Counted from the stretch's first letter, positions 52,201 through 61,451 are shown. The stretch is 64,000 nt of DNA from JACVRW01 sp963751835 (GCA_963751835.1 CAVVWD010000010.1:62001-126000), one strand, 5' to 3'. Translations and numbers: made by a program. The notes: generated by a model from the letters alone, not told the origin.

Positions 52201-53289
52201 ATGGGCAAGCGCTTGGTCGTCTGCTGTGACGGGACCTGGAACCGGCCCGATCAGCTCCACAACGGAGTGGCCACTCCCACCAACGTGGCCAAGCTCGCCC
52301 TCGCTGTGGCCCCCGAGGACGGCGCGGGCGCCGCCCAGCGGATGCACTACCAGCCCGGCGTGGGCACGCGTCGCTGGGAGCGGCTGCGCGGCGGCGCGTT
52401 CGGGCTCGGCCTCTCTCGCAACGTGCGCGAGTGCTACCGCTTCCTCGTCGACTGCTACGAGCCTGGCGACGAGCTCTACTTCTTCGGCTTCAGCCGCGGC
52501 GCCTTCACCGCGCGCAGCACCGTGGGAATGGTGCGCAACTGCGGCATCCTCCGCCGCGAGCACGTGGATCGCATCCCGGACGCGTACCGCCTCTACCGCG
52601 GACGCGACGAGCCCACCAAGCCGGACGGAATGGAGGCTCAGCTATTCCGCCGCATGTATGCCCATCCGGAGACGCGCATCCACTTCGTCGGCGTCTGGGA
52701 CACCGTCGGAGCGCTCGGGATCCCGGTCGAGGGCGCGCTCGTTCCCCTCGTGAAGCTCTGGAGCTTCCACGACACCCGGCTCAGCCGTTACGTCCGCTTC
52801 GCCTACCACGCGCTTGCGATCGATGAGCAACGCAGGCCCTTCGAGCCGACACTCTGGGAGCAGCACGAGGAGGCGGAGGAGCAGACGCTCGAGCAGGTGT
52901 GGTTCGCCGGCGTCCACTCCGACGTGGGCGGCGGCTACAGCGAGCCCGCGCTGGCGGAGATTCCGCTGCTCTGGATGGTGGGGCGCGCGAAGGCCGCCGG
53001 TCTGGCGTTCGTTCCGGACCGCCTGGTCCACCCCGACGACGGTCTCGACGAGAAACTCAGGCACCTGGGCATCCAGGTCACGCCGGACCCCCTGGGGCCG
53101 ATGCACGACTCGCTCAAGGGCTTCTACCGCCTGTTCGACCGGCGACGGCGAGCGCTTGCCGGGGATGGAGCATCGGTGGCCTCGAGCGCGATCATGCGGC
53201 GCGACCAGGCCGGCGACTACGACCCGCCGGAGCTCGCGAGATACCTGGCGGCGGGAGGAGGCCAGACCCCCGTGGAGGACGTCGGCTAG
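52201..53289 (+). CDS. DUF2235 alpha/beta-hydrolase-like protein (Tle1-type fold)
   Basis: 362 residues. It begins KRLVVCCDGTWNRPD; the nucleophile elbow is FFGFSRGAFTARSTVG (GxSxG); the Asp/His part is AGVHSDVGGGYSEPAL. This matches the DUF2235 family, which includes type VI phospholipase effectors and many cytosolic proteins. No type VI genes are near and no signal peptide exists, so a housekeeping hydrolase is more likely. AGCGGAAAGG precedes ATG 52201. Confidence 0.9.
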   Translation: MGKRLVVCCDGTWNRPDQLHNGVATPTNVAKLALAVAPEDGAGAAQRMHYQPGVGTRRWERLRGGAFGLGLSRNVRECYRFLVDCYEPGDELYFFGFSRGAFTARSTVGMVRNCGILRREHVDRIPDAYRLYRGRDEPTKPDGMEAQLFRRMYAHPETRIHFVGVWDTVGALGIPVEGALVPLVKLWSFHDTRLSRYVRFAYHALAIDEQRRPFEPTLWEQHEEAEEQTLEQVWFAGVHSDVGGGYSEPALAEIPLLWMVGRAKAAGLAFVPDRLVHPDDGLDEKLRHLGIQVTPDPLGPMHDSLKGFYRLFDRRRRALAGDGASVASSAIMRRDQAGDYDPPELARYLAAGGGQTPVEDVG

Positions 53290-53310
53290 CTGGTTACGCT
53301 CCAGTCGCGA

Positions 53311-55053
53311 ATGAGCGATGAGAACTCAGCTCCCGCGCTGGGGGCGCAGCGCCTCTCCGAGCGGGAGCTCCGCAGCCTCCTCGAGGTTGGTCGCGCGCTT
53401 GTTTCCGAGCTTGACGTCGAGGTGGTGCTGCGGCAGGTGCTCGACACCGCGCGCGAGCTCACCCGGGCGCAGTACGCCGCACTCGGGATCATCGATCCCT
53501 CGGGCGAGGAGCTCGAGCGCTTCCTGTTCGTCGGGCTCGACGAGGCTGCCCGCCGGCGGATCGGACCGCTGCCGCGCGGACGCGGTGTGCTCGGGGAGCT
53601 GATCCGGAATCCGGCGCCACTGCGGCTCGCGGACGTGACCGCCCACCCGCGCTCGTACGGGTTCCCCGCCGGCCATCCGCCGATGCGAAGCTTCCTGGGC
53701 GTGCCGATCGCCATCCGCGGCGAGGCGTTCGGCAACCTCTACCTGACCGAGAAGGACGAACAGGCCGAGTTCTCGGAGACCGACGAGGAACTCGTGCTCG
53801 TACTCGCCGAGTGGGCTGCGATCGCGATCGACAACGCACGTCTCTACGAGAGCGTCGAGGCCCGCAGGGGCGAGCTCGAGCGTGCCGTCCGCGGCCTCGA
53901 GGCCACTGCCGTGGTGGCCCGTGCGGTCGGCCTCGAGACCGAGCTCGCGCGCGTGCTCGAGCTGATCGTCAAGCGCGGGCGCGCAATGCTCGATGCCCGC
54001 TCGCTGATCGTGCTGCTGGACGAGGGCACCGGCCGCCTGCGCGTGACGGCCGCGGCAGGCGAGGTCGGCGGCGAGCTCATCGGCACCGAGCTTCCCCGCA
54101 GCGGCACGCTCGCCGGTACGGTGCTCGAGACGGGCGCCCCGGAACGGGTGGCCGACCTCGCCGCCCGCGCCGGGCACGGGCTCGAGGACGTTGCGGGACG
54201 CGCCACCTCAGCCGTGGTGGTGCCGCTCGGCTTTCGCGGACGGGCGCGCGGCGTTCTGATCGCCCTCGACCGGGTCGGCGGCGATGTGGCGTTCGATCCG
54301 GACGACGAGCACCTGCTCACGTCGTTCGCGGCGAGCGCGGCGATCGCGATTGCCACGGCGCAGAGCGTCGAGGCCGATCGCCGGCGCTCGTCGATCCGGG
54401 CGGCCGAGCAGGAGCGGAAGCGCTGGGCGCGCGAGCTCCACGACGAGACCCTGCAGGAGCTCGGCGCCGTAAAGCTGCTGCTGGAGACGGCTCGGATCGC
54501 CGACTCGCATGAGACGCTGGCCGGCGCCGCGAGTCGCGGGGTCGAGCAGCTCGACCTCACGATTCAGGGCCTTCAGAGCCTCATCACGGAGCTGCGCCCG
54601 GCGGCGCTCGACGAGCTCGGGGTCGAGCCGGCGGTGCGCGCGCTGCTCGAGCGCACGGCGGCCACCTCGGGTCTCGAGGTTGACGCTCGGATCGACCTCG
54701 CCCATCCCAGCGGGCGAAGCGCCACCCGCCTCGAGCCCGAGGTCACCACCACGGTCTACCGCCTCGTCCAGGAGGCCCTTACCAACGCGACCAAGCACGC
54801 GGGTGCCGAGCGGGTGACGGTTGAGATCGTCGAGGAGGGCCCGACCGTCACCGTCGCCGTCAGCGACGATGGGAGCGGCTTCGAGCGGGCTGACGTGAGT
54901 CGCGGCTTCGGCCTCGTGGGGATGGAGGAGCGGGTCGCCCTGGTCGGCGGAACGCTTGTTGTCGACTCGAAGCCGGGGAGCGGCACGCGGCTGCGCGCGG
55001 AACTACCGGCCAGCCACGTGGAGCCGCCCGCCTCCGGGGGGCGTGGTGTCTGA
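53311..55053 (+). CDS. Two-component sensor histidine kinase, NarL-type, with two GAF domains
   Basis: 580 residues, no membrane segment. GAF 1 spans about residues 25-185 (SELDVEVVLRQVLDTARELT), GAF 2 about 200-345 (LETELARVLELIVKRGRAML). The HisKA_3 phosphoacceptor is RKRWARELHDETLQELG (His about 377), and the ATPase domain has VQEALTNATKHAGAERVTV and FGLVGMEERVALVGG. A cytosolic sensor, perhaps of redox, gas or small ligands. The likely partner regulator is at 56349-57008 on the other strand. Its end overlaps the convergent FAD gene by 51 nt. Confidence 0.93.
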   Translation: MSDENSAPALGAQRLSERELRSLLEVGRALVSELDVEVVLRQVLDTARELTRAQYAALGIIDPSGEELERFLFVGLDEAARRRIGPLPRGRGVLGELIRNPAPLRLADVTAHPRSYGFPAGHPPMRSFLGVPIAIRGEAFGNLYLTEKDEQAEFSETDEELVLVLAEWAAIAIDNARLYESVEARRGELERAVRGLEATAVVARAVGLETELARVLELIVKRGRAMLDARSLIVLLDEGTGRLRVTAAAGEVGGELIGTELPRSGTLAGTVLETGAPERVADLAARAGHGLEDVAGRATSAVVVPLGFRGRARGVLIALDRVGGDVAFDPDDEHLLTSFAASAAIAIATAQSVEADRRRSSIRAAEQERKRWARELHDETLQELGAVKLLLETARIADSHETLAGAASRGVEQLDLTIQGLQSLITELRPAALDELGVEPAVRALLERTAATSGLEVDARIDLAHPSGRSATRLEPEVTTTVYRLVQEALTNATKHAGAERVTVEIVEEGPTVTVAVSDDGSGFERADVSRGFGLVGMEERVALVGGTLVVDSKPGSGTRLRAELPASHVEPPASGGRGV

Positions 55054-56196
55054 GCCGAGCTCGACCTCCACCGGGAGTCCGCCGGGTGGGCGGTCGAGCT
55101 CGTCGAGCGCGAGCGTCGGCGCCAGGTAGCGGCCGGCGATCTTCCCGGGGGGCCACCAGAGGCTGTGCTCGGACACCTCGCTGGTCTCCTCCGTGCCACT
55201 CACGTCCGAGCGCATGTAGCGCGGCTCCGCGCCGGTCAGCAGCAGCCCGCGCAGGACGGGACGGAACGGTTGCGGGTCGATCGGCGCGCCCGCGCGAGCG
55301 GCGATCGACTCGGCGGCGGCATCGGCCTGCTGAGCCGCCACGCCTCCTTGCTTGATCGCGCAGGTCGTGGCGTCGCCAGCGGCGTAGACGTCGAGCTGGT
55401 GGGCAACGTATTGGTGCGAGTCGACGGGGATGAAGCCGTCGCGGTCGTGCGGGAGTCCGGCAAGGAAGGGGCCGCGAACCCGAGGCAGGCTCACCACCCG
55501 CTCCGCCGCGATCGTGCCGCCGGGCACGAAGCTCAGCTCCCCGTCGCTGAGCTCGCCGGGTGTCTGACCGGTGTGGAGGCTCACGCCACGCTCCTCGAGG
55601 AGGTCGCGCACCGCGGCCGAGGCGCGCTGCCCGAACAGCTCCAGCGGCTCGGCCTCAGGGGTCACGAGCGACAGCTCGACCTTGCGAAGCCCGAGATCCC
55701 GAACGCGCTTCGCGGTCATGAGCGCGAGCTCGTAGAGCGGGAGCGCCCAAGACGTCCCGGCCGGCACCGCGAACGCGACACGCGTGACGTGGCGCTCCTC
55801 GAGTTCACGCAGCACCGTCCGGAAGCGTTCCGTGTAGCCGGGGCCCTGCATCGTCACGGCGCCCGGGACGGCCGGGACGGCGGACGCGCCGATCGCGAGC
55901 AGGAGGATCTCGTATTCGAGCCTGCGCCCGTCCCAGGTCTCGATCCGGTGCTCCTCGGGCCTCACCGCGCCCACGCCTGCCAGGTGCATGCGCGCCCCAT
56001 GCATCTGCGCGATCCGCACGATGTCGAACTGGCGCACCTTGCCGAGCCCGAACGGTTCCGCGACGGCGAGCGGCCGGTAGGCGAACTCGGCCGTCGGCGT
56101 CACGAGCTCGATTTCCACGCGCTCCTCGGCGAGCCGCCGCAGGGCGATCATTGCCTCCAGGGCGGCAACTCCGCCGCCAACGATCGTGACCTTCAT
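55003..56196 (-). CDS. FAD-dependent pyridine-nucleotide oxidoreductase (NDH-2/SQR-like)
   Basis: 397 residues. Two dinucleotide-binding regions: KVTIVGGGVAALEAMIALRR at the start, and a central region around TRVAFAVPAG. The FAD tail motif is YAAGDATTCAIKQGGVAAQQ, as in sulfide:quinone reductases and type 2 NADH dehydrogenases. The pair of redox cysteines required by SQR is not visible, so NADH- or ferredoxin-type oxidation is more likely. AAGGAGG precedes ATG 56196. It lies between a histidine kinase and its probable response regulator. Confidence 0.88.
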   Translation of the reverse strand: MKVTIVGGGVAALEAMIALRRLAEERVEIELVTPTAEFAYRPLAVAEPFGLGKVRQFDIVRIAQMHGARMHLAGVGAVRPEEHRIETWDGRRLEYEILLLAIGASAVPAVPGAVTMQGPGYTERFRTVLRELEERHVTRVAFAVPAGTSWALPLYELALMTAKRVRDLGLRKVELSLVTPEAEPLELFGQRASAAVRDLLEERGVSLHTGQTPGELSDGELSFVPGGTIAAERVVSLPRVRGPFLAGLPHDRDGFIPVDSHQYVAHQLDVYAAGDATTCAIKQGGVAAQQADAAAESIAARAGAPIDPQPFRPVLRGLLLTGAEPRYMRSDVSGTEETSEVSEHSLWWPPGKIAGRYLAPTLALDELDRPPGGLPVEVELGSDTTPPGGGRLHVAGR

Positions 56197-56295
56197 GGCG
56201 TCCTCCTTCATGCCCAAGAGTATCGGGGGCGCGAGCAGCGCCGGCATCGGGAGAAGGGGCCCGTCGTGCTCGGTGGTTTCCCGCACGGATCTTTT

Positions 56296-56328
56296 CCGAC
56301 TTTTGCCGGCAGTGGCGGCAAAAGTCGG
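56296..56328. promoter_or_regulatory. 13-bp perfect inverted repeat between response regulator and FAD oxidoreductase
   Basis: CCGACTTTTGCCG (56296-56308) and CGGCAAAAGTCGG (56316-56328) pair perfectly around 7 nt. It lies 20 nt past the response-regulator stop and 100 nt before the oxidoreductase ATG, both on the minus strand. No T-run follows on that strand, so an operator for the downstream gene is at least as likely as a terminator. Confidence 0.6.
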
Positions 56329-56348
56329 GACGGTGGCTGTACCCGGCC

Positions 56349-57008
56349 TCAGCGCTCGATCAGATCGTTGTCGAGGGCGTAGCGCACCAGCTCGGCTCGC
56401 TTCGAGAGGCCGAGCTTCTGCTGGATGTGGGAGCGGTGCGTCTCGATCGTGCGCACGCTCAGGTAGAGCTGCTCGGCTATCTCGGTGTTCGTGTGGCCCA
56501 GCGCAATCAGTCGCAGCACGTCGAGCTCGCGCTCGGTGAGGTCGCCGGGCGGGCCGGCGGGGGCCGCGGGGGCGGCGGCCATCCGTGCGCCGAGCTCCGG
56601 GTTCAACCATGTGCCGCCGCCGGCGGCCGCGCGGATCGCCTGTACGAGCTCCGTGCCGGCCGCCTGCTTGAGGACGTAGCCGCGCGCCCCCGCGCGGAGT
56701 GCCTCGCGGGCGAAGGCCGGGTCTTCCTGCATCGTCAGCACGACAACAGCCGTCCCCGGCGACGACGCGAGCATCGCCGGGATCGCATCGAGGCTCGAGC
56801 CCCCCGGCATGTTGAGGTCGAGCACGATGACGGACGGCTTGTGGCCGAGCACGCTGCGTCGCGCGGAGTCCGTATCGCCACTTTCGGCGATGACATCGAA
56901 GTCGTCCTCGGCCTCGAGCAGCATGCGCAATCCGCTGCGCACGATCGGGTGGTCGTCGGCGAGGATGATCGTGATCGGCTCGGTGGAGGCGTCTGTCGGG
57001 TCGCCCAC
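56349..57008 (-). CDS. Response regulator, NarL/LuxR type
   Basis: 219 residues. Receiver domain: acidic pair in IILADDHPIVRSGL, phosphoacceptor Asp in VIVLDLNMPGGSS (about residue 63), Thr in VVVLTMQEDP and Lys in GYVLKQAAG. LuxR helix-turn-helix: LTERELDVLRLIALG and EIAEQLYLSVRTIETHRSHI. It probably receives phosphate from the NarL-type kinase at 53311-55053, which lies across the FAD oxidoreductase gene that it may regulate. ATG at 57008. Confidence 0.94.
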   Translation of the reverse strand: MGDPTDASTEPITIILADDHPIVRSGLRMLLEAEDDFDVIAESGDTDSARRSVLGHKPSVIVLDLNMPGGSSLDAIPAMLASSPGTAVVVLTMQEDPAFAREALRAGARGYVLKQAAGTELVQAIRAAAGGGTWLNPELGARMAAAPAAPAGPPGDLTERELDVLRLIALGHTNTEIAEQLYLSVRTIETHRSHIQQKLGLSKRAELVRYALDNDLIER

Positions 57009-57030
57009 GCAGCGACCCTACCGCCGGTCG

Positions 57031-57894
57031 CTAGGTGGGCGGCATGTACCTGGAAGCCGTGAACACCGCTCCCTGTGGATCGCTCACGACCGTCATCCTC
57101 ACGTACGGCGCATCGAACGGCGGCGCCAGCACCTTGCCACCCAGCTTCGCGGCGGTGTCGGCGACGGCGTCGGCGTCGTCGACCGCGAACGTGATGCTCC
57201 AGTGAGCGGGGGTGTCCTCCGGGGAGCTGTCGCCGGCGATGGGCACGAGCGCGGCGACGGCGTCCTCGAAGCCCTCGGGCGCGCTGTCCGCCTCCTGGCG
57301 GCTGCGCAGGTCGGGATCGCGCTCCGCGAGGTGGTCGCCGTAGCCGGAGAGGCGCCAAAAACTGAACGCGCCCTCACCGGCATCGAAGGTCTGGAGCTCC
57401 CAGCCGAACAGCGCTCCGTAGAAGGCCTCGGCGCCGTCCGGGTCACGGGTGTTGAGCTCGCTGAAGTTCCACGTGCCGGGCTCGTTGACCAACTGGGCGC
57501 CCTTGTGCTCCTTTGCCTGCCACAGGCAGAACGCGGCACCCTCGGGGTCAGCGAGCATGGCCATGCGCCCGGCGTCGAGAACATCGAAGGGCTCGACCAG
57601 CACCCGCCCGCCCGCGTCCTTTGCCTTCGCGGCGGCCCCGTCGGCGCTGTCGACCCAGACATAGGTGTTCCACACCGGCGTCGGTGGGAGTCCCTCCGGC
57701 TGGGATCCGACAGCGGCGACGTCGCGGCCTCGGAGCTGGGCCACGAAGTAGCGCCCGGGCGAGTCGGCGGGCATGCGGTCCTCGAACTCCCACCCGAAGA
57801 GGCCCGAGTAGAAGCTCACCGCGGCCTCCGGGTCGGGCTGTGCGGTGTCGACCCAACAAGGAACGCCGGCCGGATATCCGTCTCGCTCTAGCAA
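57031..57894 (-). CDS. VOC-family protein with two glyoxalase-like domains
   Basis: 287 residues. Domain 1 starts PAGVPCWVDTAQPDPEAAVS and has FYSGLFGWEFEDR; domain 2 starts GTWNFSELNTRDPDGAEAFY and has ALFGWELQTFD, ending GAVFTASRYMPPT. Paired modules of this type are common in actinobacteria and some bind or modify antibiotics. TTG at 57894 is chosen because GGAAGGAG precedes it by about 5 nt; the GTG at 57909 would place that ribosome site inside the gene. Confidence 0.87.
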   Translation of the reverse strand: MLERDGYPAGVPCWVDTAQPDPEAAVSFYSGLFGWEFEDRMPADSPGRYFVAQLRGRDVAAVGSQPEGLPPTPVWNTYVWVDSADGAAAKAKDAGGRVLVEPFDVLDAGRMAMLADPEGAAFCLWQAKEHKGAQLVNEPGTWNFSELNTRDPDGAEAFYGALFGWELQTFDAGEGAFSFWRLSGYGDHLAERDPDLRSRQEADSAPEGFEDAVAALVPIAGDSSPEDTPAHWSITFAVDDADAVADTAAKLGGKVLAPPFDAPYVRMTVVSDPQGAVFTASRYMPPT

Positions 57895-58026
57895 CGTTGC
57901 TCCTTCCACGCGCTACCCGGGAACGCGCGGCACACTACGGCCTCGAGCGCATCAGTTGGTGAACGCCCGGTAGTACGGCGTTACCCGCGTCCGGGGGCGA
58001 TCAGCGGGGCCGGGCGCGTCGCGGCT

Positions 58027-58974
58027 TCAGCGTGCTTGGCCGGCGAAGGCCGTGCGGGCGACCGCGGCGCCCCTGAAGCGCCGGCGCTTACGGCGCCTCA
58101 ACCGAGACGAGCCGTCCTCGGACGGCTCGATCTCGGAGTCTTTGCCGGCGTTGTGGCCCGCGGCGACCAGCTCACTGCGCGCCCGATCGGCCCACGTCCG
58201 GGCGCCGAGCGCGCGAAACGTGTCGAGGGCGGCGCTCACGTGTGCCCGCGCCTCGCGCGGGCGCCCGGCGCGTCGTAGCCGCTCGCCGAAGCACAGCTGT
58301 GTGCGTGCCTGTTCGAACGGCTGCTGCGTACGAGCGTTCCAGGCGAGGGCGCCCTGGAAGAGCTCCTCGAACGCGTCGTCGGTGGCCAGCATCGCATGAG
58401 AGCGCTCCAGGGCCGCTGCGAGGGCGCAGCTCCTCGACCGGCCTGCGAGCTCCCTGATACTGGCCACCGAACGACGCGCACAAGCTTCATCGCCACGCCT
58501 CACGTACGCCTCGGCGAGGTCGTGGGCCCAACTCGTCGCCGCTGCCCGCGCGTCCGGGTGCTCGGCGCAGATGCGGGCGACATGCTCGAGGCGCTCGATC
58601 GCGGCGTCGATCCGGCCGAGGCCGAGCTCGAGGAGGCCAACCGCCTCGCACGCCAGCGCCTCGACCGCCTTGCAGCCGTGATGTCTGCTCAGCTCGATCG
58701 CCTGTGCGGCATGGCGGCGACAGTCGCTCGATCGACCCAGACCGGCTTCGATGGAGGCCAGCCGCGCGAGGCTCGTCATGACCTCGAGGCCGAGGCCGGC
58801 CGATTGGGCGGCACGGAGCGACTCGAGAGCGGAGGCGTGAGCGGCCGGCCAGTCGCCAAGGCGGTGCTCGAGCTCTGCCAGCTCGGCGAAAGCGCCCGGA
58901 AGCGTCGGGACGGCGTCGGCGCTGTCGAGCAGTCCGACTGACCGGTCTGAAGCCTCGCTCCTCATGGCGCCCAC
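58027..58974 (-). pseudogene. Remnant of a LAL-type LuxR regulator (TPR region only)
   Basis: A 315-codon frame made of helical repeats (PGAFAELAELEHRLGDWPAA, CFGERLRRAGRPREARAHVS, FRALGARTWADRARSEL) that match the region just before the HTH domain of large ATP-binding LuxR-family regulators. The N-terminal AAA+ ATPase half and the C-terminal LuxR HTH are both missing; the end is a basic Arg/Lys run. The TPR part may still be translated (GTG 58974 or ATG 58965), but regulatory function by DNA binding is lost. Confidence 0.65.
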
Positions 58975-59070
58975 CTTGCACCCACCCGCTTGCAGGTCCC
59001 TTGCAAGCCGGGAACAAGCCGCTTTCAGCCTGGTGAAAGCTCGGCTACGACCGGGATTCCGCCGCCTCGC

Positions 59071-60498
59071 TCAACCAGACCGGGAATGGCCCACCCTGAA
59101 GGTGCTCGGGCCGATACGGCGGCCGTAGTCCCCCTTGGAGCGCGCGCCGAAGCCGGGCCAGACGAGCCAGCGGTACCGGCCCGGTTCGAATCGCCAGCTG
59201 CGGCCGCCGAATTTCCATCGTTTCTTCAGCTGGAAATGAGGCCGTGCCGGCCAGGTGCTCAGGACCTTGCGGCCGTTTCGCCAGAGCTGCAGGTTGTAGT
59301 AGCGCGCGCCGAGCACGGGCATCCACTCGAGCCGCGGTGGGTTTCCGGGGCGCACGAGAGCCCCGGATCGCGGGCTCAGGAGCTTTGCCCGGCCGGGTCG
59401 GACTCCGCGCTGCTCAGGCGTCTTGGCGGTGGGGCCGGGCGGGGCGGCGTCCGAACCCGTCGCCACCGGGACGCCGATCGCGGTCTGGACGGCGCGGTTG
59501 CCCGCGGCGTCGTAGGCCCGCACCTCGTACGAGTAGCGGACACCGTTGTCCACACGGCCGTCCATGAAGCCCCCGGCGAGCCCGCGAAAGACGGCGGTGG
59601 GCGCGTCCGTGCCAACACCGGGAGTGCGCAATACCTCGAGCGACTCGGTGTCCGCGCTTGCCCGCCAGCTGAGCGCAACGCTTCGATTCCCGCCCGTGGC
59701 CTTCAGCTCGCTCAGCTGCGGCGGGGTGGCGTCGTACTTGAGCGAGAAGATGCGGCTGGCCGGGTTACCCGCTCGGTCCCGGCAGCTGCCGCTGAACGAG
59801 GCGGCCGCGGAGTCGGGACCGCCGTAGGTGACCGGGGGGCAGTCGGCGATGCCGGAGGTCGCGTCGCCGGCCTGGATGTCGAAGCGGACCGGGTGGTTGA
59901 ACCAGCCGCCGGCGTTGGGCGCCCGGTCCGGGGTGGCGCCGGTCAGGACCGGGGCGGTCTGGTCGTACCTCAGCCCGTACCCGAGCGCGCCGCTCTGATT
60001 GCCGGCCTTGTCGTGACACCTGCCGGTGACCGACGCGGAAGCGCTGTCCGGGCCGCCATAGGTGGTCGAGGTGCAGAAATCGATCCCGGAGGTCTGATCG
60101 CTGCCGTTGAAGGAGATCCCTACCGCTCGGTTGTACCAGCCGTTCACGTCTGCCCCGCGCGATGGCTGGCCGCCGGTCACGACCGGGGGCGTCTTGTCCA
60201 GCTTGATCTGCGTCGTCAACCGTGACCGCGGCCGTGCCGTCGTCGGCCCTGCAGTACTCGTTCGTCCCTTGGGTGTCGGTGTTCTGGGTCCGGGTTCTGG
60301 CAGCCGGTTACTGCGGCACTCGATGGGAGCACCGTCCATTCGATCGATCACGTTCGACCGGAACCAGCCCGAGCAGTCCGCCGGCGCCGGCGAGCACTTG
60401 TAGATCCACGCTCGGGACCGCCTCGGCGCCTGGCCGGCCCGAACGAGCAGCACCAGCCAGGCCCCGGCGAGCACGATCCCCAAGCGCACCCAACACAT
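59071..60498 (-). CDS. Secreted Ig-like/FnIII-domain protein with cysteine-paired repeats
   Basis: 475 residues. A signal peptide (RLGIVLAGAWLVLLVRAG) is followed by repeats of about 78 residues, each with a GGWFNHPVRFDIQAGDATSG-like start, a Cys pair around TYGGPDSA and CRDRAGN, and a KYDATPPQL-like end. Then come a fibronectin-III-like module (GNRSVALSWRASADTESLEV) and a C-terminal beta domain rich in Trp/Arg. Probably cell-surface or secreted. Near 60217 and 60290-60300 two compensating frame changes hide the sequence NTDTQGTNEYCRADDGTAAV, so the first repeat is locally misread. Confidence 0.75.
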   Translation of the reverse strand: MCWVRLGIVLAGAWLVLLVRAGQAPRRSRAWIYKCSPAPADCSGWFRSNVIDRMDGAPIECRSNRLPEPGPRTPTPKGRTSTAGPTTARPRSRLTTQIKLDKTPPVVTGGQPSRGADVNGWYNRAVGISFNGSDQTSGIDFCTSTTYGGPDSASASVTGRCHDKAGNQSGALGYGLRYDQTAPVLTGATPDRAPNAGGWFNHPVRFDIQAGDATSGIADCPPVTYGGPDSAAASFSGSCRDRAGNPASRIFSLKYDATPPQLSELKATGGNRSVALSWRASADTESLEVLRTPGVGTDAPTAVFRGLAGGFMDGRVDNGVRYSYEVRAYDAAGNRAVQTAIGVPVATGSDAAPPGPTAKTPEQRGVRPGRAKLLSPRSGALVRPGNPPRLEWMPVLGARYYNLQLWRNGRKVLSTWPARPHFQLKKRWKFGGRSWRFEPGRYRWLVWPGFGARSKGDYGRRIGPSTFRVGHSRSG

Positions 60499-60638
60499 CG
60501 CTGTGCTGGGTCTTCCGCAATGCTGCTCGCGCTCGCAGATGAAGCACCTACCCACCTGTTGGGACTGGGCTACTCCGACCGTACCGCTCCACCATGCACG
60601 GGTCAACGGGGTTCTCAGAATGGGAGTATCTGGCACCA

Positions 60639-61451
60639 CTACCCGGCCAGCAGCAGAGTGTCGAGCCCGCGCGTGAGACCGACCAAGCCGGGCGCCTTGC
60701 GCACGGCGATCAGCGTGCCTTCGACATACGGCTCGGGGGTTCCGCCCGCGTCGTGGCGGATCGTCAGGCGCTCGTCGGGCAGGCCGAAGACCACCTCGGT
60801 CGACACGACGAAGCTGGGAAGGCGCACGGAGTGGACCTGGACGCCGGCGACGCCGGCGCCGCGTGCCTCCTGAGGCCCGTGCAGGTCCTCGATCGGGTAG
60901 CCGAGCACTGGGCGGCGGACCTCGCCGAGGCGCTCGGCGAGCTCGCGGGCGGTGCCTGACGGTACGTCGGGCTTGGTTGCGCTCGCGTAGTCGATCACCT
61001 CCCACTGCGGCAGGTGGCGGGCCGCCAGGAGCGCCGCGGCCTGGCACATCGCGGCGGTCAGGGAGAAGTTCCCCGATGCCACGACCCCGACCGAACGCTC
61101 GCGAGCGGCCGAGTCGATCTCGCTGAAGTCCTCAGCCGTCAACCCTGAAGTGCCGATCACCACGGCTACATCGGCCTCGATCGCGGTCAGCGCGTTGGCC
61201 TTGACCGCCATCGCCGACGTGTAGTCGATGAGGACGTCGATGCCCTCGAGCGCTTCTCGGACGTTCGCGTGCACCGGGACGCCCAGCGGTTCGTGACCGA
61301 GCGCCTCGCCGAGATCCGTGCCGGCCGCCGATCGGCTGACGGCCGACCGAAGCCCGAGGTCGGGCGCGTCCAGCACGCCACGTGCGAGAGCCCGTCCAGT
61401 CCAGCCGGTGGCTCCCGCGATACACACCGACAACTCCTGGGTCTGCCCCAT
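60639..61451 (-). CDS. DapB-like dihydrodipicolinate reductase homologue lacking catalytic histidines
   Basis: 270 residues. The N-terminal NAD(P) motif is CIAGATGWTGRALARGVLD and the substrate motif SATKPDVPSGTARELAE. In canonical DapB the stretch before that lysine holds two catalytic histidines (AHHRHK); here it is YASATK, so both are replaced while the lysine and PSGT loop remain. It may be a divergent DapB subfamily or a reductase for another substrate. No other lysine-pathway gene is near. Start set at ATG 61451; the frame upstream to 61505 has no support. Confidence 0.82.
   Translation of the reverse strand: MGQTQELSVCIAGATGWTGRALARGVLDAPDLGLRSAVSRSAAGTDLGEALGHEPLGVPVHANVREALEGIDVLIDYTSAMAVKANALTAIEADVAVVIGTSGLTAEDFSEIDSAARERSVGVVASGNFSLTAAMCQAAALLAARHLPQWEVIDYASATKPDVPSGTARELAERLGEVRRPVLGYPIEDLHGPQEARGAGVAGVQVHSVRLPSFVVSTEVVFGLPDERLTIRHDAGGTPEPYVEGTLIAVRKAPGLVGLTRGLDTLLLAG

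Noticed and set aside
59180..59200. tRNA-like GGTTCGAATC
   Set aside because: Lies in the coding region of the Ig/FnIII protein; no cloverleaf and no CCA-side pairing.
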